Assembly: GCF_006715085.1 (NCBI RefSeq)
Contig: NZ_VFMM01000001.1
Coordinates: 682,001 to 746,000 of the forward strand
Source: Kribbella jejuensis
GTDB lineage: Bacteria > Actinomycetota > Actinomycetes > Propionibacteriales > Kribbellaceae
Reading direction: 5' to 3'
DNA length: 64,000 nt
This document shows, one piece after another, positions 1 through 8,461 of the stretch (position 1 is its first letter; each line of letters opens with the position of its first letter). The translations under genes were made by a program, and so were the position numbers. Under the pieces are notes generated by a model, which saw nothing but the letters and a program-made list of their open reading frames with translations, was not told the DNA's origin and did no database searches.

Positions 1-755
1 CCCACATCCAGCACAACCCGCCGCCCCACCCGCCGCCACTTCCCCGCCAACCCCACAGCAGGTGCCGAGTCGATCAACACAGGCACAGCTTCCTGTGAGG
101 ACGACGCCGAGCCCGCCTGACGCCCGACCGAGCCCGCCCCACGCCGTGCGGCGCTCCCCAGCTCCCCACGCTGTGTCAACGGCGCAGCCGTTGACACAGC
201 GTGTTGCTTGCGGGTGAGGAACGCGAGGAGCAGCAGTGGTGGAGCTGCGGCGATCATCGCCAGGCGGCCGCTCGGGCCGAGGCGGTCGAGGGTGCCGACT
301 GCCAACGGTGCAAGGATGCCGACCCCGCTGGCGACTGCGTTGACGCGGCTGAGGCGGGCGGCGGCGGTGGGGCCGTTCAGCATGAGTGGGGCCACCAGTA
401 CGAGCAGCGCACCACCCAGGCCGACCAGCAGGCCGCCCGCGATCGCGACGACGTACGCGGGAGCGACCGCGATCAGCACTGCACCTACAGCGCATACGAC
501 AGAGCCCAGCGCGAGCACCGTAGGCATCTCCCACCGTCGCAGCATTCGCGGGCCGACCACGGCGACCAGCATCAGCCCAACAGCAAAGCCCGACGACAAC
601 AACGCCAACCGGCTGGTCGGCTCGTGCAGGTCGCGTGCGAGGATCGCGACGCACGCACCGAGACCGGCCAGCACGAACCCCATCGCCGACAGCGCGATCC
701 CGATCCGGATCTCGTCCGTCCGGCTCCCGGCGTCCACCGGGGCCCGCGCGGTCAC
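1..755 (-). CDS. MFS transporter, N-terminal part (runs off the window start)
   Basis: Reading the minus strand from a GTG at 755 gives about 251 codons without a stop, continuing past base 1. The first ~185 residues are six hydrophobic segments with short loops and small-residue-rich helices, as in the N-terminal half of a major facilitator (12-helix proton-coupled or uniport carrier in the cytoplasmic membrane). After the sixth helix comes a long polar stretch (from about residue 185 to the edge) rich in Arg, Ser and Ala, longer than the usual central loop. The GTG overlaps the TGA of the upstream HAD gene (GTGA), so the two are probably co-translated. The polar stretch contains a perfect 16-bp inverted repeat. 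Substrate is unknown. Whether the second half of the carrier follows cannot be seen here. Confidence 0.75.
   Translation of the reverse strand, partial: MTARAPVDAGSRTDEIRIGIALSAMGFVLAGLGACVAILARDLHEPTSRLALLSSGFAVGLMLVAVVGPRMLRRWEMPTVLALGSVVCAVGAVLIAVAPAYVVAIAGGLLVGLGGALLVLVAPLMLNGPTAAARLSRVNAVASGVGILAPLAVGTLDRLGPSGRLAMIAAAPPLLLLAFLTRKQHAVSTAAPLTQRGELGSAARRGAGSVGRQAGSASSSQEAVPVLIDSAPAVGLAGKWRRVGRRVVLDV
168..202. repeat. perfect 16-bp inverted repeat inside the MFS gene
   Basis: ACGCTGTGTCAACGGC at 168-183 is exactly complementary to 187-202 with a 3-nt loop (GCA). It is strong enough to act as a hairpin terminator or block in RNA, yet on the minus strand it lies in an open reading frame, at the junction between the membrane half and the polar stretch. 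It may be a small palindromic insertion. Confidence 0.75.
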
Positions 756-1372
756 TCCAGACCTTGGAAGAGCCTGTCGAGCCGGTGCAGGTCCGGAAGC
801 TCGATGTCGGCCGGCACACCCTTCAGCCCGGCGGTCAACGCCCCCGAGGCGCGCCCGGCCGACAACCCGACCACGGTGTCCTCGACCACCAGACACTCGG
901 TCACAGGTACGCCGAGCAGCTCCGCAGCCCGCAGGTACCCCTCCGGGTCCGGCTTGCCGCGGCTCACGTCGTCAACGGTGACGAGCACCGACGGCGCGAT
1001 CCCACCCGCCGTCAGCCGTACCTTCGCCAGCTGCGCCGGCGCACTGGTGTACACCGCCCACGGCATCCCGATCCGCTCCAGCGTGGCGATCAGCTCCACC
1101 GCGCCCGGCTTCGCCACGACACCGTCGACGTCCTCGACCTCGAGCGCATACACCCGCGCCCAAGCCGCCGCCCGCTCGTCCGCCGACGCGTCAGGCAGGA
1201 ACTGCGCGACCGTCGCCGCCGCCGGGTTCCCGTGCGCAACCGCGAGCACCTCGGCCGGCGACAGGCCGTACTCGATCGCCCATCGACTCCAGCACCGGTC
1301 CACGACCGCGTCCGAATCCACCAACGTGCCGTCCATATCGAACAACACCGCCCGGACGTCCCGGATCTCCAT
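752..1372 (-). CDS. HAD-superfamily hydrolase (beta-phosphoglucomutase-like phosphatase)
   Basis: 206 residues of the HAD superfamily, subfamily IA, which removes or transfers phosphate on small metabolites in the cytoplasm. Motif I is FDMDGTLVDSD near residue 11 (nucleophile and acid Asp), motif II is the Thr/Ser of VYTSAPAQ, the motif III Lys is in SRGKPDPEGY, and motif IV is the acidic VVEDTVVG. A helical cap lies between motifs I and II. The ATG at 1372 was chosen over one at 1384 because GGGAGG lies just upstream of it. The TGA overlaps the GTG of the MFS gene, so a sugar-phosphate related unit is possible. It is divergent from a ROK gene, a natural candidate regulator. The exact substrate cannot be told. 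Confidence 0.85.
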   Translation of the reverse strand: MEIRDVRAVLFDMDGTLVDSDAVVDRCWSRWAIEYGLSPAEVLAVAHGNPAAATVAQFLPDASADERAAAWARVYALEVEDVDGVVAKPGAVELIATLERIGMPWAVYTSAPAQLAKVRLTAGGIAPSVLVTVDDVSRGKPDPEGYLRAAELLGVPVTECLVVEDTVVGLSAGRASGALTAGLKGVPADIELPDLHRLDRLFQGLE

Positions 1373-1419
1373 CGGCCCTCCCATTAAACTCGTCCTCCGA
1401 GCATAAACGGAAGGCTGCG

Positions 1420-2577
1420 ATGACTCCAGTACGGCGGGGACAGTGGCAGACGGCCGCGGACGTTCTGACTCAGGTCGCGCGTCGGCCGGGGATCACCCGC
1501 GCCGAGGTGGCACGCACGCTCCGGTTGAGCACGGGCTCGGCCACCGAGGTGACGGCCCGGCTACGCGACGTACAACTGCTGACAGAAGCCCCTGCTCCCA
1601 GCCAGGGCCGCGGCCGGCCGACAACGGTTCTACAGGCACACCCTGAAGGCCCCGTGGTCCTGGCGCTCGACCTGCGGCAGAGCAGCTGGCGCAGTGCTGT
1701 GGTGGCGCTCGACGGTTCGCTGCAGGACCCGCAATACAAGCGGCACCGAAGCCGGCGCGCACAGGCCGTCCTGAACACGCTGCGGCGAGCGGTGGAGCAG
1801 ACACGAGAGCAGTACGGCGACCGCCTGCAGCTGGTGAGTCTCGCCGTACCAGGGTCCGTCCGCGACAACCACCTCATGCAAGCGCCGACGCTGGAATGGA
1901 TCGAGCTCGACCTGGCACAGGTCACCGCCGACGTCGACGTACCACTGCTGGCCGGCAACGACGCGACGCTCAGCGGCGTAGCAGAGGCCCGCACCGGTGC
2001 CGCGGCAGGAGCTGGCACGGCGGTACACCTGATCGTCGAGGTAGGCATCGGCGGCACGCTGCTGATCGACGGCGTACCGGCGCAGGGTGCTTCGGGTGCT
2101 GGTGGTGAGTACGGGCACATCCCGTTCGGGGACCGCTCGCGGCCGTGTCCGTGCGGCGCCCGTGGCTGCTGGGACCTGGAGATCGACGGCCGCGCCCTGG
2201 CTCGTCACCTGAAGCAGCCGACGCCCGACGACCCCGTGGCGTACGCGGAGGAAGTACTGCAACGCACCGACCGTGCTGCTCGCTCAGCAATCACTCGGGT
2301 CGTCACTGCGCTGGGCCACGGGATCGCAGGTCTCGTCAACGCCCACGACCCGGATGTGGTGACTGTCGGCGGGTTGGCGATCCCCCTGCGCGCTGCGGCC
2401 GAGGACACGTTCCAGGAAGCGTACGAGAGCGGTCTGATGACGTTCCACCGCGGCTCGCCGCCACCCGTACTGGCTGCCACCCATCAGCTGGACGGGCCGC
2501 TGCGGGGTGCTGCCGCCTTGGCCCTCGACCAGCTGACCAGCGAGCCGGCCATCGCGGCCTGGGTCGCCCAGCGCTAG
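1420..2577 (+). CDS. ROK-family transcriptional regulator
   Basis: 385 residues. The N-terminal ~70 residues form a winged helix (ITRAEVARTLRLSTGSATEVTARL), followed by a glucokinase-like ROK fold. The zinc-binding ROK signature is visible as CPCGARGCWD near residue 245, preceded by GGEYGHIPFG. An N-terminal DNA-binding domain plus the ROK domain is the NagC/XylR arrangement, a sugar-responsive repressor or activator. The catalytic-type motif at NDATLSG reads ND, so residual sugar binding is plausible. A GGAAGG ribosome site precedes the ATG. It is divergent from the HAD-MFS pair, which it probably controls. Its stop overlaps the stop of the convergent dinB-like gene by 3 bp. Confidence 0.88.
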   Translation: MTPVRRGQWQTAADVLTQVARRPGITRAEVARTLRLSTGSATEVTARLRDVQLLTEAPAPSQGRGRPTTVLQAHPEGPVVLALDLRQSSWRSAVVALDGSLQDPQYKRHRSRRAQAVLNTLRRAVEQTREQYGDRLQLVSLAVPGSVRDNHLMQAPTLEWIELDLAQVTADVDVPLLAGNDATLSGVAEARTGAAAGAGTAVHLIVEVGIGGTLLIDGVPAQGASGAGGEYGHIPFGDRSRPCPCGARGCWDLEIDGRALARHLKQPTPDDPVAYAEEVLQRTDRAARSAITRVVTALGHGIAGLVNAHDPDVVTVGGLAIPLRAAAEDTFQEAYESGLMTFHRGSPPPVLAATHQLDGPLRGAAALALDQLTSEPAIAAWVAQR

Positions 2578-3203
2578 TCAGCTACCTCTGCAACCTCGTC
2601 AGCAACCTCGTCAGCAACCTCGTCCGAAACCTCCGGTTTCGGCTTGGGCACGATCGGCGGCTCCAGCTTGGCCAGGATCTCGGTGATGTCGTGCCGGTGA
2701 TGCTGGATCTCGTGGGCCGTGTGGCGGATGAGCCACCCAAGCGAACGCGGCGCGCGGACCGGATAGTTGTACAGGCCGAGCTTGCCCAACTGCTGCGGCT
2801 GCAGCACCCGGGCCGCCGCCCCGAACTCGCGGGCGAACCGCATCAGCGCGGCCGCGACCTCGATCGGGTCCTGGTGCTCGTACTTCTCCTGCTTCACCCG
2901 CCCGGTCCGGTCCATCGGCGCGTACACCGGCCGGTCCTCCGCGAGGCACTGCGCGATCCGCAGCCGCTGCACCTCGAGTACGTCGCGCACGTGGCACGCG
3001 TACTCGATCGCGGACCACACCTCTGGCTCCGGCCGCAGGCGGACCACGTTGGCGTCCGGACCGGCAGCGGCCTTGGTCAGGGCCATCGCACAGTCGGCGG
3101 CCTGCCGGATCAACAACGTCACGGTGCCCTGCAGGTCACCGGTGTCGTAGTTGAAACCGCACTGCTCGCAGTACCCGTCGACCGGGGGCTGCTGCTTGCT
3201 CAA
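2574..3203 (-). CDS. DinB-family protein with acidic repeat tail
   Basis: 209 residues, probably a cytoplasmic DinB/YfiT-like four-helix protein that binds a metal; members are often mycothiol- or bacillithiol-dependent transferases. A small zinc-type knuckle ([10 protein letters not shown]) lies at residues ~10-18. The DinB metal ligands are suggested by YACHVRDV near residue 70 and [12 protein letters not shown] near 165. The C-terminus is a run of DEVA repeats encoded by a 12-bp tandem repeat, unusual for the family. I chose a TTG at 3203: AGGGAG lies 6 nt upstream, and the TTG overlaps the thiD TGA (TTGA), which implies translational coupling to thiD. No ATG fits. The specific reaction is unknown. 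Confidence 0.8.
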   Translation of the reverse strand: MSKQQPPVDGYCEQCGFNYDTGDLQGTVTLLIRQAADCAMALTKAAAGPDANVVRLRPEPEVWSAIEYACHVRDVLEVQRLRIAQCLAEDRPVYAPMDRTGRVKQEKYEHQDPIEVAAALMRFAREFGAAARVLQPQQLGKLGLYNYPVRAPRSLGWLIRHTAHEIQHHRHDITEILAKLEPPIVPKPKPEVSDEVADEVADEVAEVAD

Positions 3204-4006
3204 GACCCACTCCCTCTGAATCTCCAGGCATGATCGACCGGGCCGATCCCGTCGCCGAGCGCGAAGCCGGCCTCGATCGCCCCGGTCACGTATTCCTTCG
3301 CAGCACCGACCGCAGCCGGTACGTCGTACCCACGGGCAACGTACGACGCGATGGTGCTCGCCAGCGTGCAACCGGTGCCATGCGTGTGTCTGTTGTCGGC
3401 GCGGGCAGCACTGTAGGCACGGCGTACTCCAGGGCCGTGCAGGACATCGACAGAGGTATCGCCCTCGTCGTGGCCGCCCTTCACGAGCACCCAGGCCGCG
3501 CCTGCATGCAGTAGCTCCTTGGCGGCGAGCTCCCGGTCCTCCACTGTCCTCTGCTCGACACCGGACACCGGTCCGAGCTCGGTGAGGTTCGGGGTGAGCA
3601 CGGTGGCCAGCGGGACGATGTCAGAACGCACGGCCTCCATCGCGTCCGCCGCGAGCAGCGGGTCGCCGTGCTTCGACACCGACACCGGGTCGACGACGAC
3701 AGGAACGCCGTCCGGCAGCGTCCGCAGCAGTTCGGCAACGACGCGGACCATCGACTCGGACGCGAGCATGCCAGTCTTCACCGCGTCGACGCCGATGTCG
3801 TCGACCACACTGCGGAACTGCGCCCGCACCTGCTCCGCCGGCAGCTCCCAGGCGCCCTGGACGCCGAGGCTGTTCTGGGCGGTGATCGCGGTCAGCACGC
3901 TCATCCCGTGCACACCGTTCGCGAGCATCGCCTTCAGGTCCGCCTGGATCCCGGCGCCACCACCGGAATCCGACCCCGCGATCGTCAGAACTCTGGGCGG
4001 GCGCAT
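3200..4006 (-). CDS. thiD: hydroxymethylpyrimidine kinase / phosphomethylpyrimidine kinase
   Basis: 268 residues, the ribokinase-fold enzyme that phosphorylates HMP and then HMP-P in the pyrimidine branch of thiamine pyrophosphate synthesis. The N-terminal motif [18 protein letters not shown] is diagnostic. VKTGML (residues ~80) and the anion-hole/catalytic segment [10 protein letters not shown] near 217 are both present, and length is typical. The start at 4006 lies one base after the thiL stop (4008), so the two are co-transcribed and probably co-translated. An in-frame upstream ATG at 4045 would run well into thiL and was rejected. Confidence 0.95.
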   Translation of the reverse strand: MRPPRVLTIAGSDSGGGAGIQADLKAMLANGVHGMSVLTAITAQNSLGVQGAWELPAEQVRAQFRSVVDDIGVDAVKTGMLASESMVRVVAELLRTLPDGVPVVVDPVSVSKHGDPLLAADAMEAVRSDIVPLATVLTPNLTELGPVSGVEQRTVEDRELAAKELLHAGAAWVLVKGGHDEGDTSVDVLHGPGVRRAYSAARADNRHTHGTGCTLASTIASYVARGYDVPAAVGAAKEYVTGAIEAGFALGDGIGPVDHAWRFRGSGS

Positions 4007-4007
4007 C

Positions 4008-4970
4008 TCAACTCCTGAAGTGGGCGTGGCCGGTCTCGGCAGCATACGGCGCGCCGTCCACGGTCACGGTTCCGGGCGGGTGTTCCTCGTTGCCCTCGGC
4101 AACCGAGCCGACGACGGTCCAGCCTTCGGGTACGTCGGCCGGTTCGAAGGTCCCGACCAGCGCGTGGTCCTCGCCGCCGGTCAGCACGAACTTCAGCGCA
4201 TCCACCCCGGTCGCGGCCGCGACCGCCTGCAACGGCTCCGGGATGGTCAGCGCCTTGGTGTGGACGTCGATGATCACCTGGCTCGCCTCCGCGATGTGGC
4301 CCAGGTCGGACAGCAGCCCGTCGCTCACATCACACAACGACGACGCGCCACGCACGGCAGCCTTCGGGCCCTCGTCGTACGGCGGTTGTGGACGGCGATG
4401 CGCCTCGACCACGGCCCGTGGCGAGCGGAACCCGCGGGCGAGGACCGCCCAGCCCGCCTCGGCCCAGCCGAGCCGGCCGACGTACGCGACCTCGTCCCCC
4501 GGGCGCGCACCCGAACGCAGTACGGGCCGGCGGCCGTCGAGCGAACCGAACGCGGTCACCGACACGACGATCTTGTCCGACTGCACCGTGTCGCCGCCGA
4601 CGATGCTCGCGCCGACCAACTCGCACTCGTCGACGAGGCCCTGGTTCAGCTCGAGTGCCCAGGCGGTCGGCAGGTCCGCGGGACCACCGAAGCCGACCAC
4701 CAGCGCGGTCGGGCGCGCACCCATCGCCGCCACGTCGGCCAGGTTCTGGGCGGCGGCCTTGCGGCCCACGTCGTAGGCCGACGACCAGTCCTGGCGGAAG
4801 TGCCGGCCCTCCACCAGCAGATCGGTCGTGATCACCATCCGCCCGTCCGGCACCGCCAGTACGGCCGCGTCGTCACCGGGACCGACCAGGACGTCCTCAC
4901 TGTGGGACAGCCCCTTGGTGACGGCCGCGATCAGGCCGAACTCACCCGTGCTCCCCAACGTCTCTGTCAC
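4008..4970 (-). CDS. thiL: thiamine-monophosphate kinase
   Basis: 320 residues, AIR-synthase/PurM-like fold, converting thiamine phosphate to thiamine pyrophosphate with ATP, the last step of the pathway. The metal and phosphate motifs GPGDDAAVL (near residue 31), [11 protein letters not shown], and the glycine/aspartate-rich [13 protein letters not shown] and [14 protein letters not shown] are all present, so catalytic Asp residues are intact. It is the first gene of the thiL-thiD-dinB operon and is divergent from an Lrp-type gene starting at 5098. No TPP riboswitch was recognised in the 127-bp divergent gap. Confidence 0.95.
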   Translation of the reverse strand: MTETLGSTGEFGLIAAVTKGLSHSEDVLVGPGDDAAVLAVPDGRMVITTDLLVEGRHFRQDWSSAYDVGRKAAAQNLADVAAMGARPTALVVGFGGPADLPTAWALELNQGLVDECELVGASIVGGDTVQSDKIVVSVTAFGSLDGRRPVLRSGARPGDEVAYVGRLGWAEAGWAVLARGFRSPRAVVEAHRRPQPPYDEGPKAAVRGASSLCDVSDGLLSDLGHIAEASQVIIDVHTKALTIPEPLQAVAAATGVDALKFVLTGGEDHALVGTFEPADVPEGWTVVGSVAEGNEEHPPGTVTVDGAPYAAETGHAHFRS

Positions 4971-5097
4971 GTCAGCAGACCTCCCATGTACCCACCGGGA
5001 GTCTAGGCGGTACCGTGACGTGGCAACGAGTACGCCCGGCCGCCTGGCAGTACTGTGGCTGGAGCCAGCTGAGGACGACTGAGTGGAGAACGACGTG

Positions 5098-5331
5098 GTG
5101 GTCCAGGCCTACATCCTGATCCAGACCGAGGTCGGCCGCGCGGCCGACGTCGCCGCACAGATCGCCGAGGTCCAGGGCGTCACCCTGGCCGAGGACGTCA
5201 CCGGTCCGTACGACGTGATCGTCCGCGCGGAAGCCCGCAACGTCGACGAGCTGGGCAAACTGGTGGTTGCCCGGGTCCAGAACGTCCCCGGCATCACCCG
5301 CACGCTGACCTGTCCCGTCGTCCACATCTGA
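5098..5331 (+). CDS. stand-alone Lrp/AsnC ligand-binding (RAM) domain protein
   Basis: 77 residues covering only the effector-binding RAM domain of the Lrp/AsnC family, with no helix-turn-helix. The sequence starts VQAYILIQTEVGRA and ends TRTLTCPVVHI, the pattern of a conserved actinobacterial stand-alone protein. Such proteins form amino-acid-binding oligomers and may modulate a full-length Lrp. Three GTG codons are possible (5083, 5095, 5098). I prefer 5098 because GGAG at 5086-5089 sits 8 nt before it and the family begins M-V-Q-A. Its position beside thiL and a DUF3515 gene is common in actinobacteria; no direct role in thiamine synthesis is implied. Confidence 0.85.
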   Translation: MVQAYILIQTEVGRAADVAAQIAEVQGVTLAEDVTGPYDVIVRAEARNVDELGKLVVARVQNVPGITRTLTCPVVHI

Positions 5332-5368
5332 CCGAATCTGACCGGCCGAGGACCCGCCTGCTTCCGGT

Positions 5369-5866
5369 ATGCCCGAAATCTTCTCCTGCACCGCCCGCTG
5401 CCTGACCCGGCTCGCGGGCGGTGTGCTCGGCGTACTCGGCGTACTGGTGACCGCCGGCTGCAGCCCCGGCGCCGCACCGGTGCCCGTACCGTCGCCCGGG
5501 CCGGGGGTGGCGGCCGCCTGCGCCGACCTGGTGAAGGCCCTGCCTGCCAAGGTCCTGGACGCCAAGCGCCGCCAGACCACTCCCGAGAGTCCACTCACCA
5601 CGGCGTACGGCGACCCGCCGATCGAGATGACCTGCGGCGTGACACCACCCGCCGGCCTCGCCGAAGCCCAGTCCCAGTGCTTCGAGGTCAATGGCGTCGG
5701 CTGGTTCGCCAAGCAGGTCCAGAACGGCTACGTCTTCACCACCATCGGCCGCACCTTGTACTTCGAGGTAGCAGTCCCCAAGAAGTACGCCCCCGAAGCC
5801 AACGCCCTCACCGACGTGTCGGATGCCGTCCAGAAGTTCGACAAACTCGTCACGCCGTGTCTCTGA
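5369..5866 (+). CDS. DUF3515-family lipoprotein
   Basis: 165 residues. The N-terminus has a hydrophobic segment ending in the lipobox VTAGC (Cys near residue 31), so it should be lipid-anchored on the outer face of the membrane. A Pro-rich linker follows, then a compact domain with several cysteines (AACADLV, MTCGVTP, SQCFEV, VTPCL) matching the actinobacterial DUF3515 pattern. The four cysteines after the lipobox could form disulfides. It sits 37 bp after the Lrp-domain gene in the same direction and may share its mRNA. Function is unknown. Confidence 0.8.
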   Translation: MPEIFSCTARCLTRLAGGVLGVLGVLVTAGCSPGAAPVPVPSPGPGVAAACADLVKALPAKVLDAKRRQTTPESPLTTAYGDPPIEMTCGVTPPAGLAEAQSQCFEVNGVGWFAKQVQNGYVFTTIGRTLYFEVAVPKKYAPEANALTDVSDAVQKFDKLVTPCL

Positions 5867-5906
5867 CGACGACTGCCCGGCGGACGATGGACAGATTGCC
5901 CGCGCG

Positions 5907-6647
5907 TCAGCCGATCAGGTCGGCGAACACCACGAGGTTGGCCTCGTACTTGTCGGACACGTAGTCGAGCCCACCGCAGGTGATCAGCCGGAGTCCGGGG
6001 TGGTCGATGTCGCCGTACACCGCCGCGCTCGGAAAGCTGGTCTTCGGGTACTCCCGGGTTCGGCTCACCCGGAACGTCGCGGTCGAGCGGTCCTGCCGGG
6101 TCACCATGATCATGTCGCCCGGCTTCAGCCGATCCAGCCGGGCGAAGACCCCGGGCCGGCCGGACCAGTGAACATGACCGGCGATCACAGCGGGGCCTGT
6201 CTCACCAGGTGTGGGCGCACCGGTGAACCAGCCGGCCGGAAATCCGTTCGGCGGAACCTGCAGAGCGCCGTTGCCGGTGATGCCGAGCCGCATCAGACGT
6301 GAATCCACCCCGATCGCGGGGATCCGCACCCGGATCGGGGTGGACTTCCGCATCGGAGCCGGCTGTTCGCGTCCCGGGCTGGGGGGTGATCGCCGGGACG
6401 GATCGGCGGATGGCTCCGTGCGGAGTACTGGGCTCTCCTTGCCTACCGCAGGGGTGTGTCGCGGTGCGCCCGTGGCCGGTGTGCTCGGTGTGGGCGTGAT
6501 GACGGTGGTGGTTGGCGCGGCGGCTCCGCCGGGTGCGACCTCGGCCGGGTCGGTACCGTGCTGAGTCCGCCCCGTGTCCGACTCAGTGGTACACCCAGCC
6601 ACAGTGAGGGTGGCCGCGAGGAGCAGAACCGCCGCGCCGGTCCTCAT
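5907..6647 (-). CDS. class F-type sortase with N-terminal lipobox
   Basis: 246 residues. A signal sequence ends in the lipobox TVAGC (Cys ~19), followed by a Pro/Thr-rich linker of ~80 residues and a sortase beta-barrel. The catalytic residues are visible: His in VIAGHVHW (~157), Cys in LITCGG (~222), and a following basic residue. Sortases cleave a C-terminal sorting signal and attach the protein to the cell wall or another surface partner. The ATG at 6647 overlaps the TGA of the upstream surface-protein frame (ATGA at 6644-6647), so its likely substrate is the neighbouring DUF3494 protein. A lipoprotein-type anchor rather than a plain TM helix is notable. Start choice: the ATG follows directly from the overlap and gives a clean signal peptide. 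Confidence 0.85.
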   Translation of the reverse strand: MRTGAAVLLLAATLTVAGCTTESDTGRTQHGTDPAEVAPGGAAAPTTTVITPTPSTPATGAPRHTPAVGKESPVLRTEPSADPSRRSPPSPGREQPAPMRKSTPIRVRIPAIGVDSRLMRLGITGNGALQVPPNGFPAGWFTGAPTPGETGPAVIAGHVHWSGRPGVFARLDRLKPGDMIMVTRQDRSTATFRVSRTREYPKTSFPSAAVYGDIDHPGLRLITCGGLDYVSDKYEANLVVFADLIG

Positions 6648-7952
6648 GGAGTGCCGACGACGATCCAGTCGAACCACGGAACGCTCGGCGGCTCCACGAG
6701 GAGGATCGACGGCCCAGTCCAATCACCTGTTCCGACAGCACCTCCCGGTGTCCTGGTGACCTGCGGCGGCCGCGGCGTGGTCGGCGGCGTGGTCGGCGGC
6801 GTGGTCGGCGGCGTGGTCGGCGGCGTGGTCGGCGGCGTGGTCGGCGGCGTGGTCGGCGGCGTGGTCGGCGGCGTGGTCGGCGGCGTGGTCGGCGGCGTGG
6901 TCGGCGGCGTGGTCGGCGGCGTGGTCGGCGGCGTGGTCGGCGGCGTGGTCGGCGGCGTGGTCGGCGGCGTGGTCGGCGGCGTGGTCGGCGGCGTGGTCGG
7001 CGGCGTGGTCGGCGGCGTGGTCGGCGGCGTGGTCGGCGGCGTGGTCCGGCGTGCGGCCGTGGTCGGCGGCGTGGTCGGCGGCGTGTCGGCGGCGTGGTCG
7101 GCGGCGTGGTCGGCGGCGTGGTCGGCGGCGTGGTCGGCGGCGTGGTCGGCGGCGTGGTCGGCGGCGTGGTCGGCGGCGTGGTCGGCGGCGTGGTCGGCGG
7201 CGTGGTCGGCGGTGTGCTGCAGGACGGTTTGGTGAGGGTGTTGGTGTCCAGCGTCACGGATCCGTGCGAGCCAGCATCCGGCCGACCGCCGTGGCACCGG
7301 TGTCCATGGTGATGGACGTCAATGCCAGGACCGTCCCGCGGAACTGGGTGGCTGTACCGATCGTCGCCGAGCTGCCCACCTGCCAGAACACGTTGCAAGC
7401 CTGCGCCCCGTTCGTCAGCACCACGCTGCTGCTCGTCGCGGTCTTCAGGGTGGAGCCTGCCTGGAAGACGAAGACCGCCCCCGCGTCGCCTTCCGCGTCC
7501 AGGGTCAGCGCACCGGTCAGACCGATCGAGGAGGCCGAGTTGTAGACGCCCTGAGTCAGCGTCTTCCCGCCCAGGTCGTCGGTGATCGGCGTCGGCGGTT
7601 TTTCCCCGGCGGCGACGTTGTAGGCCGTGACCAGATCCTTCTTCGCCTCCTGGGTCACGTTGTCGCCGGCATGGTTCGTCCCGGTGATCGTCATCGTTCC
7701 GGTGCCGGTGATCGCGGGGTTCGGGAAGCTGCCGATGTCACCGGTCAGCACGGTCGGTCCGGTGTTGGTGATTCCGGCCCCCGCCAGCACGACGAAACTC
7801 TCGGCAGTACCGAGCGGCACCGCCACGGCCGCGGCCTGCGCATGTCGTCCGGTGACCAGCAGACCGCCGGCTGACACGACGAGCGCCGCGGCGACCGCCA
7901 GTCCGCTCAGCCGCAGCCGGCCGAGAGGGGGCGCAGAGGTGGGCAGTTTCAT
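6644..7952 (-). pseudogene. DUF3494 ice-binding-like surface protein, frame broken twice
   Basis: The ATG at 7952 (or a GTG at 7964) opens a frame with an N-terminal signal sequence (hydrophobic core ending ...GRHAQA) and a DUF3494 domain (beta-helical fold found in ice-binding proteins and adhesins) that reads TAESFVVLAGAGITNTG to GRMLAR. As given, it stops at 7254 (ARTDP-stop). One missing base near 7262 would restore the family-typical continuation into SVTLDTNTLTKPSC and then a Pro/Thr stalk. A second missing base in an 11-nt repeat unit at 7075-7085 would keep the PPTT frame through to a TGA at 6644 that overlaps the sortase ATG. With both bases added the span is exactly 437 codons. The predicted tail has TPGGAVGTGDW but no hydrophobic anchor. 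Either a real decayed gene or assembly error in a GC-rich repeat. Confidence 0.7.
6769..7212. repeat. 12-bp tandem repeat encoding a Pro-Pro-Thr-Thr stalk
   Basis: About 34 perfect copies of the 12-mer TCGGCGGCGTGG run head to tail. They are interrupted by an 18-bp variant at 7045-7062 (in phase) and by one 11-bp unit at 7075-7085 (out of phase), with degenerate units at both ends. Read on the minus strand in the right frame it encodes PPTT. Because 12 is a multiple of three, copy-number change alters stalk length without changing frame; the 11-bp unit does change frame. Confidence 0.95.
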
Positions 7953-8216
7953 GATCGGTTTCACCCTCAGTCCATCACTGAGCCGTCTGCTCGATGGCAG
8001 GACGACTTGTTGTCCGGGCAGTTCGTTTCAGCAGGATCCGCGGTCGCAAGAACGACATCGAGCGATCCGGACGGGTCCAGGCCCGGTAACAGGACATCGG
8101 GAGAGCGCCAGGAGAAGCAGGACTTTCGCCGTCCCGCCACCTTGATGGCGTCCCGTTCGATCGTTGGCAGCTGCGAGGATACTGTCTATACCAGTCACAG
8201 CTCGTTACAACAGCTG
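7953..8216 (-). other. long 5' untranslated leader of the DUF3494 gene; no gene seen in 7953-8461
   Basis: Between the likely promoter (8217-8245) and the ATG at 7952 lie about 260 transcribed bases without a convincing ORF. The minus-strand RNA can form local hairpins, such as GGGAC-GGCGAAA-GUCC around 8110-8130 and CGGG-CCUGGA-CCCG around 8070-8090. This is longer than most actinobacterial leaders and could hold a regulatory RNA, but I could not match it to a known riboswitch class. The remaining stretch 8246-8461 holds the yciI upstream region and nothing else recognised. Confidence 0.4.
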
Positions 8217-8245
8217 ACGTTAAGTCCAGGCTGACGCAGTGTCAA
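8217..8245 (-). promoter_or_regulatory. predicted promoter for the DUF3494-sortase operon
   Basis: On the minus strand TTGACA (8245-8240) is followed after exactly 17 bp by TAACGT (8222-8217), a TANNNT-type -10 box. The local sequence is less GC-rich than its surroundings. It points towards the DUF3494 gene and would start transcription near 8210. Confidence 0.55.
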
Positions 8246-8461
8246 CAGCCCGATACGACTACCCGGCAACCAATTGAAGTCGTTGCTTCATTCAACTAGT
8301 GCCGCACCACCGTTGCCGCTGCAAGGACCGCTGCGCCGCACTACCCACCGGCATACTCCCTGGTGAGATCCAATTCGTCCGCCGATGATGTCCGATCGCG
8401 GGCCGCGGGGGCGACGTCTCGGGTGACGGCGCCTGCGGTGGCGCCCGGGTGACGGGAGAGA

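Noticed and set aside
6456..7235. Plus-strand frame of Val-Gly-Gly repeats
   Set aside because: It is the complement of the PPTT stalk repeat and overlaps the sortase gene; no ribosome site or family.
7953..8216. Assignment of the long leader to a c-di-GMP (GEMM) or other known riboswitch
   Set aside because: Short stretches such as GGGACGGCGAAAG looked similar, but the full consensus and tetraloop-receptor parts are missing.
8007..8234. 75-codon plus-strand frame before yciI
   Set aside because: Lies in the leader/promoter region of the DUF3494 gene, no ribosome site, no recognisable protein.
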